64,000 bases of DNA from Montifringilla adamsi. Lineage: Eukaryota; Chordata; Aves; Passeriformes; Passeridae. Below are positions 1 to 11,639 of the stretch, one piece after another. The stretch spans positions 992,001-1,056,000 of the forward strand of contig JAGGNK010013114.1 of NCBI GenBank assembly GCA_017590115.1, read 5' to 3'. Below the pieces are notes generated by a model. The model searched no databases, had not been told where the DNA came from, and saw only the letters and a program-made list of their open reading frames with translations. Both the position numbers and the translations under genes were made by a program. Position 1 is the first letter of the stretch. Each line of letters starts with the position of its first letter.

Positions 1-78
1 AGCAGTGTATTAATTTCAGTTGAGTTTTAGAGCATGGTTTGAGCTGCTGAATTAAGAACTAGGTAGAGATTATTGTAC

Positions 79-153
79 CTGGTCCAGCTTCTGCTATTTC
101 AGGCTTACTAGGTGCCACAGGACTTGAAAGAACAGGCTGAATACCACTGAAAA
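79..153 (-). CDS. ABI3BP: ABI3BP spacer exon E23 (alpha-like)
   Basis: This 75-nt exon has a TTTTTTATAG acceptor and a GTACAA donor, phase 1-1. It encodes VFSGIQPVLSSPVAPSKPEI and then AEAGPG. F at 2, Q at 6, S at 10, P at 12, EI at 19-20 and the final PG match alpha exon E18. A nearer AG (TTTTCAG) exists 7 nt inside the exon, but it would break the frame. This is the last exon in the window; the gene continues beyond position 1. Confidence 0.8.
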
Positions 154-650
154 CTATAAAAAAATCATGACATGTTAGCTGTGATTATTAATTCTACACA
201 CAGCTTTTTTCATAGAAAAACAATCAAAAAATGTGATATGTTATGGCACACCTAATTTGCACTTCACCATAAGAACACCTTACTTCAGAAATGGAGCAGT
301 ATTGGATTAGAGTGTAAGCTGAAGGTAGTGCTTAAAGTGAGAACTAAAACTAAATTGTCAGCCAACCAAAGCTAACATTGCTTTGCATCATATGGTCCAC
401 AAAGCTTAAAGTGACTCAGAAAATACAAAGATAAAAACTTCTAACACCACAATTATAAAGTACTCAATTCCCCCCATCCCAAAAACTATAAAAACTAAAA
501 AGCACTGCAGGTTTATTTCCAGGAAGAAAGACACCTGCCTTAGTTCTCTTCAGTGCTTTGTTTTGTGTCAATATTTTTTAGTGAATTTTTGTGTCATATA
601 ATCTGTTATACACACATAAAAAAGAGTAAAGCTAAAAAACTGCTAAACAG

Positions 651-672
651 AAAAAAAAAAAAAAAAAAAAAA
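651..672. repeat. Poly-A tract
   Basis: Twenty-two consecutive A. Intronic between E22 and E23; no retroposed body is evident beside it. Confidence 0.9.
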
Positions 673-1096
673 GTTAGAAAGGAGCTTCCTATGCCGGCAA
701 GACAATATGTGGTATAAAAACATGCATTCTAATCAGCATATAACAATTAAGCATATAAGAAAGCAACAAGTAATTTAAGAATTCTTATTAAGATTTAGCC
801 AGTAGTAGTATTAAACCTAGTTTAGTAGTATTAAACCAGGTTTACTTCATGTAAGTATGTCTCAAAATAGCCCTAGAAGCTTTTTGAAAAATGAATGTAA
901 GATCATAAACACTACCAGGTGAGTTTCTCAGCAGAAAGCGCAAGTTGTCATGTGAAAAAGGATGCTTTCAATGATCATGACTCACACAGAAGACAACATG
1001 AAAGATGATGAAAATATCTAGGATTAACAACATTTCAGAAATGTCTGTCCAGACATCAAAAGGGGTTTAACTGAAAAGCTAATGCGTTACTATTAC

Positions 1097-1171
1097 CCGC
1101 AGTGGTTGTTAGCACATGAGGTGTTCTGGAAAGTGGAGGCATAGGTTTTTCCAGGTCAGCTGAACTTGTAA
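1097..1171 (-). CDS. ABI3BP: ABI3BP spacer exon E22
   Basis: This 75-nt exon has a TTTTCACAG acceptor and a GTAATA donor, phase 1-1. It encodes VTSSADLEKPMPPLSRTPHV and then LTTTAG. Length and phase match the alpha class, but sequence similarity to it is weak, so I leave the class open. Confidence 0.8.
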
Positions 1172-2239
1172 CTGTGAAAAAATGTAAATATCCCTGAGAC
1201 AGATACATAGTGATGCAGACATAGCAAAGGAGGCAAAAATCAGAAAAAGAGATATTGCTTTACATTGCTTCACAAGATGCCAACACCACTACAACAGAGT
1301 TTCATAAATTTCCAACTTAAAAAGAAAGTAACAAAACTTTAAAGTCTTGCAGATGTCACATACACCTAATAGACACACCCTGACAGGAAATGCAGTCCCC
1401 CTAAATCAGATTTATCAACAGAAATGAACTGATCTGTACCCATGTAACATGAAAAAAGCTGTGCTTTTGACTTCACCTGTACCCATAGAAAGAGACCTAT
1501 ATACTTTAAATGCATGCAAATATGAATTTGTACAACCAGGTATTTCTATTGTCAAAGCTTTATGTGTTTCAATATAACAAAAGCCAGTATTTTGACTAAT
1601 GGGTTTTAACGTACTACACATCATGCAATTTGTCATTTGTGGTATTTTACCTAATTGACATAATAAAAATTAACAAAACTTCTGTGACAGATAGAAGAGA
1701 CAGACTGGGGCAGAAAACCTAACACAAAACTGTTGAAATATTGACTGCCAGGTTTAGGATAATTTTCCTTATCTCTTGCACATTCCTACCTTTGTAATAA
1801 ATACAAATACGTTCTTGAATACCTGTGACCTCAGCAATAAAAGTTTCAAGGTGCAATAGCAACATAACCTGAAGAAAAGTCTTATGAATAGAGAAAACTG
1901 CAAAATAATGCGTATGATATTGCTGACAGAAAATCCCCCATGGTGAAATGTCCCAGTCAGGAGCATATCTTTATAACTGATAATGAACCCATCTAGCTAT
2001 TGGTCCTATTGGTCCTAATCTATTCAACAGCTTAAAACCATACAAAAATATTAATTCCTGTGATTTCATTTGCATCTGATCCCAGACCACAATATATCAC
2101 CATGTAATTATAGAGTTTATCAGACACTGCAAACAAAATTATTCAGACACCAAGCAATCAGAGCAAACAGCCTGTAACTGTAACATCCTTGATGCAAAAC
2201 CAAACACTAAGCAGTGGAAGTACCGTAAATACAATTTAC

Positions 2240-2314
2240 CAGTCTCTGTTTTTGATATTTCTGCAGATGCAGAAGTTTGGGACAGGAAGCTAATGTGATT
2301 AGAGTCCAGTGAAG
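2240..2314 (-). CDS. ABI3BP: ABI3BP spacer exon E21 (gamma class)
   Basis: This 75-nt exon has a CTTTTTCCAG acceptor and a GTAAAT donor, phase 1-1. It encodes ASLDSNHISFLSQTSASAEI and then SKTETG. It aligns with E16 (AS.D...H....QTS.S and final ETG) but is more diverged than E14 is from E16. Confidence 0.84.
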
Positions 2315-2556
2315 CTGGAAAAAGAAAACCAAAACAAAACATTTTTTGGCATCACCTGAACATATAGACTGAACAGGTTTCAAGACGTGACTAAGAAACT
2401 AGGGATTTGAGAAAGGAAAATATCTCAAATGAACATGCCATGGATTTCCTAATGTAAATGTGTGAAAATGCACTGATGATGAAAATGATGAGGAAGCTGC
2501 TAGAAGAAATATGAAGAAGAGATCACATTACAAGAGAAGTGGAATTGCCATAGCCA

Positions 2557-2940
2557 AAGCCGGAATTAAATGTGGTTTTGCACGTATGGCCCCTTTTATC
2601 TCTACGATTAAACTTTACTGAAATCTAGGCCCAAGATGAGGAGCAGGTTGTTTAAAAGCACAACAGTACCTCTTGGGACAATTACCACCTTGCATCGCCA
2701 CCGGAGCTGCAAGAAATATTACTGCCACAGGCAGCTGTTTTCTCTAACTGTGAAGAAACATCCTATGATTCACCAAATGCTGAAATGAGGTTTTGATCTT
2801 AAAACCCTAACATGGCCTCAAAAAGCAGCAGCAGAGCAGAGCATTCCCGCTTCCAGCTGCTGGCATTGGAAAGGCATGTCCTCTTGTGGCAGCCCAGCTG
2901 GGTCTGCGTCATAGGAACGCGTCCTTGGAAGATCCAAAAC
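2557..2940. repeat. Intronic repeat segment, copy A
   Basis: This segment is a diverged direct copy of 11640-12120. Shared blocks include TTTGCACGTATGGCCCC, TAGGCCCAAGA, TTTAAAAGCACAA versus CTAAAAGCACAA, the run ending GCAGAGCATTCCC, and CCCAGCTGGGTCTGCGTCAT. Copy A lacks about 100 bp that copy B has near 2878. Both copies lie on the upstream side of a gamma exon (E21 and E16), so they may have been duplicated with it. An uncatalogued transposable element is the alternative. Confidence 0.75.
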
Positions 2941-3654
2941 CAGCAGGAAATACAGAGAGAGCAGGAGCCAAGACATGTTAGAATTCAAAATTCAGGATGA
3001 CAAGTGCTGGGTATGTCCCCAGTGCAAGCAGCTGCAAATGCTAATTACTAATTTTTCTAGCATGAAGAAATAAACTGCATATTGTGCTATCAATATTCTG
3101 TCATAACTCCAACCTTTCTTATAATTTCAATAATTTATGCAAGTATTTTCTTACTGTTTCCACTATTACTCTTTTTACATAGAATATATAAGCTCTCACC
3201 ATTCACATGAAAGGTGTTGCAATTCCCTGTGAAATATAATTCCTTCTTCCTTACAGTTAGTCTAAAAGCCATTGATTGACATGCCCATACATCAAGCCTG
3301 AACTTTAGTCCTCATTCAAAAAGATAAGAAAAAAGTTCTGTATGCTAACAAATCCACGTTAGTAAGAAGACACAAAATGATGTTTCTGCCATATTGGAAT
3401 ATTTCATTCTAGAAAGAATTTTCAAAGTAACAACTGCATATAGAGTCACAGAGAAATTCTGTGACAAATTCTTTTTGTCACTGGTCCCTTCAAAACAAGT
3501 AATGGAAAAAACCATGTTCAAACATCATAACCATGTCATTAGTACGGAAAGTGTTTTACACTGCATTAACAAACCACAGATATTGCTCAAAGCAAATGAA
3601 AATTATGTCAAACGACATCAAGAAAAAAGAAAAAAAATTAAAATATCTTTTTAC

Positions 3655-3717
3655 CCTCCACTGTTCCTTGGCTTGCAAGGTAAGGAGAAGAAGATTTCGG
3701 CTTTGGACTCTGAGTAA
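3655..3717 (-). CDS. ABI3BP: ABI3BP spacer exon E20 (beta class)
   Basis: This 63-nt exon has an AATCTTAG acceptor and a GTAAAA donor, phase 1-1. It encodes VTQSPKPKSSSPYLASQGTV followed by EG. TQSP..KS.SP is shared with E12. It is one codon shorter than the other beta exons. Intron bases before its acceptor resemble those before E19, which fits a local tandem duplication. Confidence 0.84.
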
Positions 3718-4135
3718 CTAAGATTAAACCAGAAAACTTTCTTCAGAAATAGTGACAAACTTCTTTTTTTTAAACACACATCAGTACAGAACTGTGTGAT
3801 TAAAGCCCATATTACACTCAGCTGTTTTACATAACTATTTGCATTCATTACAAGGTTATTCCACTTCAAAATCAGGAGGGCTTAGTTGAGTTAGTGTAGT
3901 ATACAGACAGCTAATCTTTTAGTGAACTAAGCCTATAGAGCAGAAAATTAGGAAGAGTAACTGAGAAGCCTAATAATTAAGTATCTCATCATTTACATAA
4001 ATGACTGATGATCTTGCTGAAATGTTAGGCATTGCCACTATCAGTAAAAGAACTGAAATCTTTGGACTAAATTTTAAAATACAGCTTTTCTTATTTAAGT
4101 ATTGTGACATGATAGAAATTAGGATTACTCTTTAC

Positions 4136-4201
4136 CCATCACTGTCTTCGTGGTTTGCAGGAAAGGAAAAGATGTGGGCTCCAAAACTGGTCTTGGAAGA
4201 A
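4136..4201 (-). CDS. ABI3BP: ABI3BP spacer exon E19 (beta class)
   Basis: This 66-nt exon has an AATCTTAG acceptor and a GTAAAG donor, phase 1-1. It encodes VLPRPVLEPTSFPFLQTTKT followed by VMG. The PF and VMG positions match E17. It is followed only 418 nt later by a second beta exon, E20. Confidence 0.83.
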
Positions 4202-7200
4202 CTAAGATTAGAGATGGAAACTATCTTGAGATGTTATGGCAGTCTGTCAATGCATATGAAAGCATTACTTCACTCACACCCAAATAAATCAATTGTGGTT
4301 TCTCACGTATGCTCTTTCTACCAAATAAACCCTACATCAGTTTATAGTCACTTGATATTGCCACAAACCACCAGCCACTAGCTAAACAGTGCTCCTATTG
4401 CACAATAGTGGCAGTCATGATGCTCCAGAGCTGCCTTTTAACTGCAGTAAATGACACATTCCAAAATCCTTTTTCAGGCATCAAATATTTTCCAACCATA
4501 AATTTCAAACTAGTCAATGAATATATAGTCAGAAGTTTTGTTTGCATCAAAGATACTGCCCACCTTATATTTTATCTGAAAAACTATTAACTAGCTCTGA
4601 TTATTATATACTTCACCACACTTAAAAATGAACTTTGGTCTAAACTAATATATGCCTGGGAAAAAAAAAAAAAAAAAGAGAAACAATAGGTTCTCCACTG
4701 AAAAATGCATAAAGGTGAACTTAATAAGGATTTCCATGAAGAGTTGGGCACCCTGGTAGAAGAAAACCAACTTGTGCCTTCTTAACCAAAATCCATCAGA
4801 ATCTAATAGAATAGCTTGATTAATTTACAAGTTTTCATTCTGAACAGGTATGAAGTACTATGAAGCACTTTGGACAGACAGAATTTCATACAGACACTGG
4901 AAGACAAGGATAAGTTAAAAGAAGAGTCACATTTACTACACAGTAATTAGTGAACAGATATGGAAATGATAACAGTAAATGCAAAGATCACAATAAAAAA
5001 TCCCTTCTCTTGTCTAAGAATGTATTATTGAAAAGGAAAAAAGTTTCTCATAAAAGCATAGAACAGATTCCTAACACAAACAGACAGTCAAACAGTTTAT
5101 CTCAGAAAATGGAATCAAAGTTTGGACACTGTCACCACACTTGCAAGAACACAGTACAGAAAAATTAGAAGAGCACAAATCTGATGGACCAACAAAGAGA
5201 ACATTTCAAACAAGGAGTTCTTGTTCTGAAAATTCTGTTAGACTCCTCCAGTCTTAGCAAATAATATCTTTCAAAAATGCATCAAAAGTTTGTAGGGTAA
5301 AATGACAGGGGGTGGATTGAAGGAGTTTCAGAAATGTATCCCTTTTCATCTGACTGCACACTTCTCTGCGGCACAGGGCTACTTACTGTCCTCTCCATCT
5401 TAATTTTGTTGCTGAAAAATGGAAATAATAAGAGCTTCACAAATACATGTTCTGAATATATTCTCCTTGCCTACCACTGGTTTAAAGAAGTGTTCAACAT
5501 AACTCTTATGATGGCAAATATAAAAGGAAGTACCTACTTGTTAATATACAGGGGGACACTATAGAACATTTACAAATATCTGTAGAGATCTGCAGTAGAA
5601 GACAAGGTTCAGAGTATACCAAGAGAAAAAAAAGGAGAGTTCCTGTGTTCAGCATTAAATTTGTCCTATAGAGGAAGAAAATATGAAAGAAATTGACTGC
5701 ATCATTTAGGACACATGAGGAAAGCTGACAAACCTTTATTTCCCCAGATAAAAGGGTTTTTTTTTTTTTCCCCTAGATGTAGCTAGACTATCAAGTCTCA
5801 AGCTGCTTAAAAAAGCCCCCTCACCCTGAACATGGGTTTGCAATGCTCCCTGTGCTATCTTTCATCTCCCTGAAAGGATTTTTGTCATAGCTGGAGAGTT
5901 CTCCTCAATGAGAAATATGCTTGAATATTCTATGCAACTTCAGGATTTACAACTTGAACAACCATTAAGCTGTTTTAAAACCACAACCGAACATTAACAA
6001 TATTTATAGAAGGTAAATCCACAAAGAGAATTTCCTGCACGTGTCACTCTCTGCCCCCAACATTGTAACTGACCAGGACAATGTCTTAAATACCAATGGC
6101 CATGGAAATACACTTTGGTAATGCCAAAGTAATTAGCAAATAAAAAAGAGTATGACTTACAGCAATACCACCGCTATCTGTATCGTGATACACTGCATAT
6201 AGTAGAGAAATTATAGTTTGGTTACAAGCACCACAGTATCACATGGTAAAGTTCTATGACATTAAATAATACATAACTGGTCAGTGGCAATCATGGCTAA
6301 TACTACTAATTAGTACTGTAAAAGTGAACTCAGAATTTGGAAAGAAGATCATAATCCAGTATGTTAAACATCATAGATATTGCCTTAAACACAAATAGTA
6401 ACTGATGCAGAATTTTTATCTCGCAGTTGTTCTTATCCCCAAAGTAAAGGAAATCAACCTTTCACCAAAAGCACCCTGGGAACCCTTCTGATAATTCAAG
6501 AACACTCAGTTTGCAAGAAATGTCAATAGCAGACTGAGCTGATGGTATTTCCGTGACTCCAGATGCTTTAGATGGGAATTGAGAAACTGTCTGTGTTTCA
6601 TTAAGAGCTGCACAGAAAATCTGGATTTAAAATGCCGAGGAATCTGACTGTTGCTGGGATAGCAAACACACAAGCTGTGTTGTTCAAGATGATGTCACTG
6701 CAAACACAAGCAAAATACTGGGCACTTCAAAGTCCTTTCTGTATTATGTGAGTAAGGAGAAAGACATGTGTTCCAATATGGTGACAAGAAGATCCAGTAT
6801 CTGACGCTAGAAAGAACTCCAAAGAATCTTCTTCTACGTTTTCTTGAGTTTAAATTACTCCAACACAAGGAAGAAATTCAAACAAGTTGGTGAAAAAGAT
6901 CACTCTTTTTGCACCTTGTACCAAAAATGCTTTCTAGCTGCTGATCAAGAAGTGACAGATACAGAACTGTCCTTTAACAGGCTGGTCACTTGGACTTAGA
7001 GGAAAATGTGTTCACAGCAGAAAAAAGGCAGCAAGTGGCAATGTGATTAAATTAAACCTAACTAATTTTTGCTGCAAGGAGTGTTGGTAACAACTTGAAA
7101 TAAGCTTTGGAAGAAATTGTCACCATTGAATGGAAATTAAATATTTCTTCTTGCAGGGACACTAAACGAAACAGAACCTTGAGCACTGATAAAAATGTAT

Positions 7201-8072
7201 TTGTTCAGTGTCCCATTTTGTAAGGTATTGGTAAATTGACTTATTTAAGAATTGAGGAAGTAGAAGAAACCTAAAGCATAAATGCTGATAAGGAAAACCA
7301 GAAAAACTATATAGATTATCACATACTATTATGCGTGATTAATTTAAATGTCAATAAAATGCTATTAATCCACCAGTTCAATTTCACTGGGATCTGGTAT
7401 AACAGGTTTCAAGGGTGTTTGGCAGCATCAGATCTACCATGGAAGTGTCTGGTCAAGAGCGATTTGTTGCAAATGTTTTCTTTAACTACAGTGTTCTGCC
7501 TTTTATTTGCAAAGTTGTACTCAAGCAACACAGCAATACACTTGACATTGCACATTTTTGTTGCTATTAATCTCCTGCCTATGCAGACTCCCTTTCTCGT
7601 AGCCAAATGTCTAAGTTAATCACTGCTTTAAATATATTCAAATTAAAGTATTTTAGAGTCTATTCTCCACCATTGCTATTGTTCCTGCTATTTCTATGGG
7701 ACTTACTCGACAGTCCCAACTTAGAATGGTTTCATTCAGGGATTTATACAAAACTTATAATACCTTTCACTCTACCCTTCTTCAGTATTGCAACTTAGAG
7801 AACTCTACTTTATGTAATAAGACATGCCTATTAACACCAAACACAGCAATAGAGACTTGTAAATATACCAGGAATATAGGCCAAAATTAGAAGAGAATAT
7901 TTACTTTTTCATGCAAAATTTCCTAAATTAGTCTGGTATTTGAGAGAACAACCTAATTACAACAGTACTGAAGCTATTTTGAGTCATATGAAACTTAACT
8001 AACAATATACAATTTTTTAAATAAAAATCTCTGGGGCAATTTCTATTTAAAATCACATTTTTCAAGTATTAC
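4202..8072 (-). other. Intron between E18 and E19
   Basis: The longest gap in the spacer block. It contains the decayed alpha exon at 6530-6607 and its similar flank to about 6720, and a short A tract at 4661-4677. I see no other exon that fits the phase rule. Confidence 0.6.
6530..6607 (-). pseudogene. Decayed alpha-class exon copy (splice donor lost)
   Basis: Minus-strand sequence here is a 78-nt open segment, ALNETQTVSQFPSKASGVTE then IPSAQS, after a normal-looking TTCTGTGCAG acceptor. It aligns with alpha exon E18, including the EIPSA end. Where E18 has G|GTAAT, this copy has G|CTATT, so the GT donor is gone. About 100 bp of following intron is also similar to that after E18. A different donor further downstream cannot be excluded, but the exon as defined by its homologues cannot be spliced. 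Confidence 0.7.
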
Positions 8073-8147
8073 CAGGTATAGCTGATGGTATTTCTTGGAT
8101 GCCTGACGTTTCAGGTCTTGAAGAAATGTGCTGATTTTCATCAAAAG
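8073..8147 (-). CDS. ABI3BP: ABI3BP spacer exon E18 (alpha class)
   Basis: This 75-nt exon has a TTTCTTTCAG acceptor and a GTAATA donor, phase 1-1. It encodes AFDENQHISSRPETSGIQEI and then PSAIPG. The same EIPSA end occurs in the decayed copy at 6530-6607, and the following intron is similar in both places. Confidence 0.86.
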
Positions 8148-8672
8148 CTGAAAGAAAATCTGGAGTTAAAATTAGAACTGGCTTCAGATCCACAGTATTT
8201 GGCCATTAGCTGTTGGGCTGTTCAAGACAACATTGATGTGAGATCAGGCAAGGTGACAGCAGCTGTAAAGACCAACTGAGAAATTAAGTGTTACATGACC
8301 ACTGAAGCTGGTGTGAAATGAAGGAGGGTCAATTCCAGTAGCTCATGTGAGGCAATCTTCTTCTCACTGGCCTCTTTTTTAAAGTACTTATTCTTTGAAA
8401 GAAAACTGCAGCTGCCAGAAGAAACCTAGAGACAACATAAACTAGCAGAGGTCTATTTGTGGATTGCTATTCAGTCACTGTGGGGAATTATTTTCCAGCT
8501 TAGATTGCACAGAAATGGCTGAGTTGAGCAGGGGTGGGGGTGGAGTGTGGGGAGAAAGCCCAGCATCAAGCAGTCTTCGGAGCAACGTGTCTGAATGAAG
8601 CTTGGCACTCTCCACAGCTGCTGGAAGGGATGGCAAGCAATGGAAAAGCTAATGGAATTATAAGCTATTTAC

Positions 8673-8738
8673 CCATCACGCTCCCTCTGGTTTCCATGAA
8701 GGGATGAGAAGTGATTTTCAGGCCTGATCCCTGGGTTG
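8673..8738 (-). CDS. ABI3BP: ABI3BP spacer exon E17 (beta class)
   Basis: This 66-nt exon has a GATCTTAG acceptor and a GTAAAT donor, phase 1-1. It encodes ATQGSGLKITSHPFMETRGS followed by VMG. The ATQ start and VMG end match other beta exons. It lies 525 nt before alpha exon E18, almost the same spacing as E12 to E13 (508 nt), which suggests the pair was copied as a unit. Confidence 0.84.
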
Positions 8739-9303
8739 CTAAGATCAAATATGAAAATAATCTTGAAACAGTAAGTGAAATCAGCCTTTAGATAAGGGGA
8801 TCTTCAGTTCTTAGCAGGTCCAAGGGACATACATTTATTTTATGATTCTTGTATAGACACTTCTGATTGATATTTGCGGTAACCTACTACATTTTTATTT
8901 CATGGGGTAATTTTTTTTTTTGGCCACATAACATCTAATTTTAGGCATTAGCTACTAAGCCAACTGTCTGCATCTGATTTTAAAATTCTATCCAATAGCA
9001 ACAGCTGACAGCAAATCCCTTCTCCCCTGCATTTTAGTTTGGATGTGCCAGACAAATCTTTTAAATGAGGAGTTGCAAATGCCCAATATTATTTTGATAC
9101 AGCATGCACACAATTTTCACACAGGTGGTATCAAAACATTTTCCTACAAATCCATATTTTGGCCAAGAATGAGATTTTCCCTGCAACTGCCACAAAACTA
9201 CTTTGATAGAAGCAGGATTTTTGAGACAGACCATACTTTGCCAGATAATGGCTTAAAAATGTTTTTAGGTTTTTCTGACAATATATTAATAAAAACACAA
9301 ATT

Positions 9304-9380
9304 AAAAAAAAACAAAACAAAACAAAAAACAAACAAAACAAACAACAGCAAAAAATACCAACCAAAACCCCCCAACAAAC
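9304..9380. repeat. A-rich low-complexity tract
   Basis: A and AC runs (AAAACAAAACAAAAAACAAA and similar). They produce spurious open frames on both strands. A similar tract lies at 14018-14140. Confidence 0.85.
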
Positions 9381-9444
9381 CCAGATTCTATCAGCCCCTA
9401 ATACCACCATTTCCATTAGAGAAATTATGCAGCCTAGAGCATAA

Positions 9445-9566
9445 AAGAAACATTTCTATGGGTGGTATTATATGAAAAAATGAAGAGTGGGTACTCTTAA
9501 TGTTAAGAAAACATTTCTATGGGTGGTATTATATGAAAAAATGAAGAGTGGGTACTCAATGTTAAG
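9445..9566. repeat. Tandem duplication, two copies, 61-bp period
   Basis: The block containing CATTTCTATGGGTGGTATTA occurs at 9451 and again at 9512. The two copies are nearly identical, the main difference being a 2-bp TT near 9497 that the second copy lacks. It is intronic, between E16 and E17. Confidence 0.92.
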
Positions 9567-10028
9567 AATACTCATGATTTAATAAAGTGTAACGCGAAGT
9601 AATAAGTAATCTAAGTAGCCCAGTCCTTTAAATCGAGAAGGCTGAGCTAACTTGGTGAGAACAATACTGCAGACCATAGCAAAGTCATGCCTGATAAACT
9701 GCTAAAAGTTTTCCATCTACTGAAGATAGAAATGACCTTGGATAGATGGAGCTCTCAGCTTCAAAAGAAAACAAAGATCTTGTGTTCATGCAGAGGCAAG
9801 ATAACTGTCAGCACCACCCACTGAGTATTAGTACAGCTGTATCATGTTTGTGTTCAGTGTGAATTCTGAATAGATAAAAGCTTTTCTAAATTTATCTGTG
9901 AAGGGAAGCTAAAAGAATACTGATACTGACCAAACTGTAGGCAAATAAGACCAGAGAAAACACAAATAGTGTATGTATGTTGTAGTTAGCTAATCTTCAG
10001 ATGATGAACTACGTCAATGCTCATTTAC

Positions 10029-10075
10029 CCAGTTCCATTTGATTGCGCCCCAGAAAGTGAGTGATGTTTGATACA
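10029..10075 (-). pseudogene. Possible truncated beta-class exon copy
   Basis: The 3' end resembles a beta exon: ATGGAACTGG followed by GTAAATGAGC, as in E12 and E17. Read in that frame it gives ITHFLGRNQMELG. The only nearby AG acceptor gives a 47-nt segment that would shift frame, and the upstream half of the beta pattern is missing. Similarity is short and the call is tentative. Confidence 0.35.
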
Positions 10076-10759
10076 CTGATGTAATAAAATGTCACTTGTT
10101 AAATCATGCTAGCATGAACAGAACCAAGAATGAGAACCTCATAGCAACCTTCTACTATGTTTTATGACTATATGCTGGGAAAATCTCATGCTCAAATAAA
10201 AATGCATACATTGTGCCTAAAAATCTATATTCTTCATGAATAAATGGAGGGAAATAATAAATTATTAGCAGAAGTAACTGTAGAAATAACTTTTAGGACC
10301 AAAATTACGTACTGCAGCAGCCTTTTAAATATCAGAGACTACTTCAAAAAGTTGTAAACAGGAAACCAAAGACCAACCAGTGAATCTCTTTAAATGCGTC
10401 TACTAGGTAGAGAAAAACATTCCCACTGCAAAGGATAACTGTTATGCTGATATCCCAAAATTCATCAGAGCCTGAGGGTTTCCTCTTAAGTGCTAAATTC
10501 TGCCCCACTGACCACATTAGAACCACCCTTCAGTAAGACAATACTAGTCTGAAAGTGCCAGGTAGTATCAGGATCACTTACTTGAGGCTAGAACTCCTAA
10601 TTATACACTGGTGATTACTCCAAATAACATGAAGCCATAATGAACAAATGAAAGACCACTGGAGATAACATTAAAAATAGAGGATATATAAGAGGCATAA
10701 AAACTGCACTTGAATATCAAGAAAAATCAAGGATAGGATATAAAATAAATGCCATTTAC

Positions 10760-10834
10760 CAGTCTCTTGCTCTGACATTTTTCCAGATGTAGAAGTTTGG
10801 GGAGTGGAAGTAACATGAAGGAAGTCATGTGAGG
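10760..10834 (-). CDS. ABI3BP: ABI3BP spacer exon E16 (gamma class)
   Basis: This 75-nt exon has a TTTTTTCCAG acceptor and a GTAAAT donor, phase 1-1. It encodes ASHDFLHVTSTPQTSTSGKM and then SEQETG. It shares SHDFLHV.STPQT with E14, and the length and final ETG with E21, so it links the three gamma copies. Confidence 0.85.
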
Positions 10835-11639
10835 CTGGAAAAAATGGTGGCTTATTATTTAAAAAATACATGAACCATCACACCATTGCATCACTTGCAA
10901 CCATGTACTCAATGGTTTAGAGTACAAATAATAAAGAACAGAAAAAAAAAATTTGCAAAATAAGCAGAATTTTAAAAAGAAAGATGTTAATATGCAAAGA
11001 TGTGTAAACCCACAAAAATATACTGCAAAAAATTAAACAGAATGGCATAAGGAATATGGAAAAAAATTCCCATGTGATTAGAAGGAATGCAAGATTGAAA
11101 AAGTACAAGAACACTGGCCAAGAGGAGTCAAGGAGAAAGTGAATTTATGAGATGAAGATACTGGAAAAAATCCAATTAAAAAATTTGGCAAAAATAAGAG
11201 AACATAAAAAGTGATTCAGACAACATCACCAGGCAGGGAAACAGAAATGAATATCCTTAGGCCAGCCAAATTTATATGCCTTGTTATAATTACAAGTATC
11301 TGATTTCTCCACTATAAAAACAAGAAAGCTCAGAAAATTACTTCAAGTAATGCAAAGTAGGGAATGTAAATTCCCTGGAAAAGATCCTGAAGTGTGTGAA
11401 ATATCTCAGTTGATATGAAAGCAAGACTGCTCCTGACAAAAGTGCCAAGTCACTTTTTACTGTTCATTAAATTTTTAACTTGCACACAGCTTCAGATTTT
11501 AGGCACACCAGCCTGCTCATGCAATACTTTGTTACCCCATGGGCCACAAAATACTGCAAAGACACAGGACTGGTCTCGCACACCTGCCAGTGTGAAAGAA
11601 GCTGTTACCACAAGCACCTCCGCCACTGTTGATAAGTGC

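Larger units (their letters stand above)
154..2239 (-). other. Introns between E21, E22 and E23
   Basis: Apart from E22 and the poly-A at 651-672 this stretch shows no coding or repeat feature I can support. Small open frames on both strands lack splice context and family resemblance. Confidence 0.6.

Noticed and set aside
4001..4381. Plus-strand open frame of 126 codons
   Set aside because: It runs across ABI3BP exon E19 on the opposite strand and has no recognisable domain.
6161..6192. Possible 32-nt exon with a strong GTAAGT donor and a TATGCAG acceptor on the minus strand
   Set aside because: Its length is not a multiple of three and it would join phase 1 to phase 0 between phase-1 exons. 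Sequence is unlike the spacer exons.
9043..9444. Plus-strand open frame of 133 codons
   Set aside because: Its second half is the A/AC-rich tract read as Lys/Gln/Asn/Thr. No homology or start context supports it.
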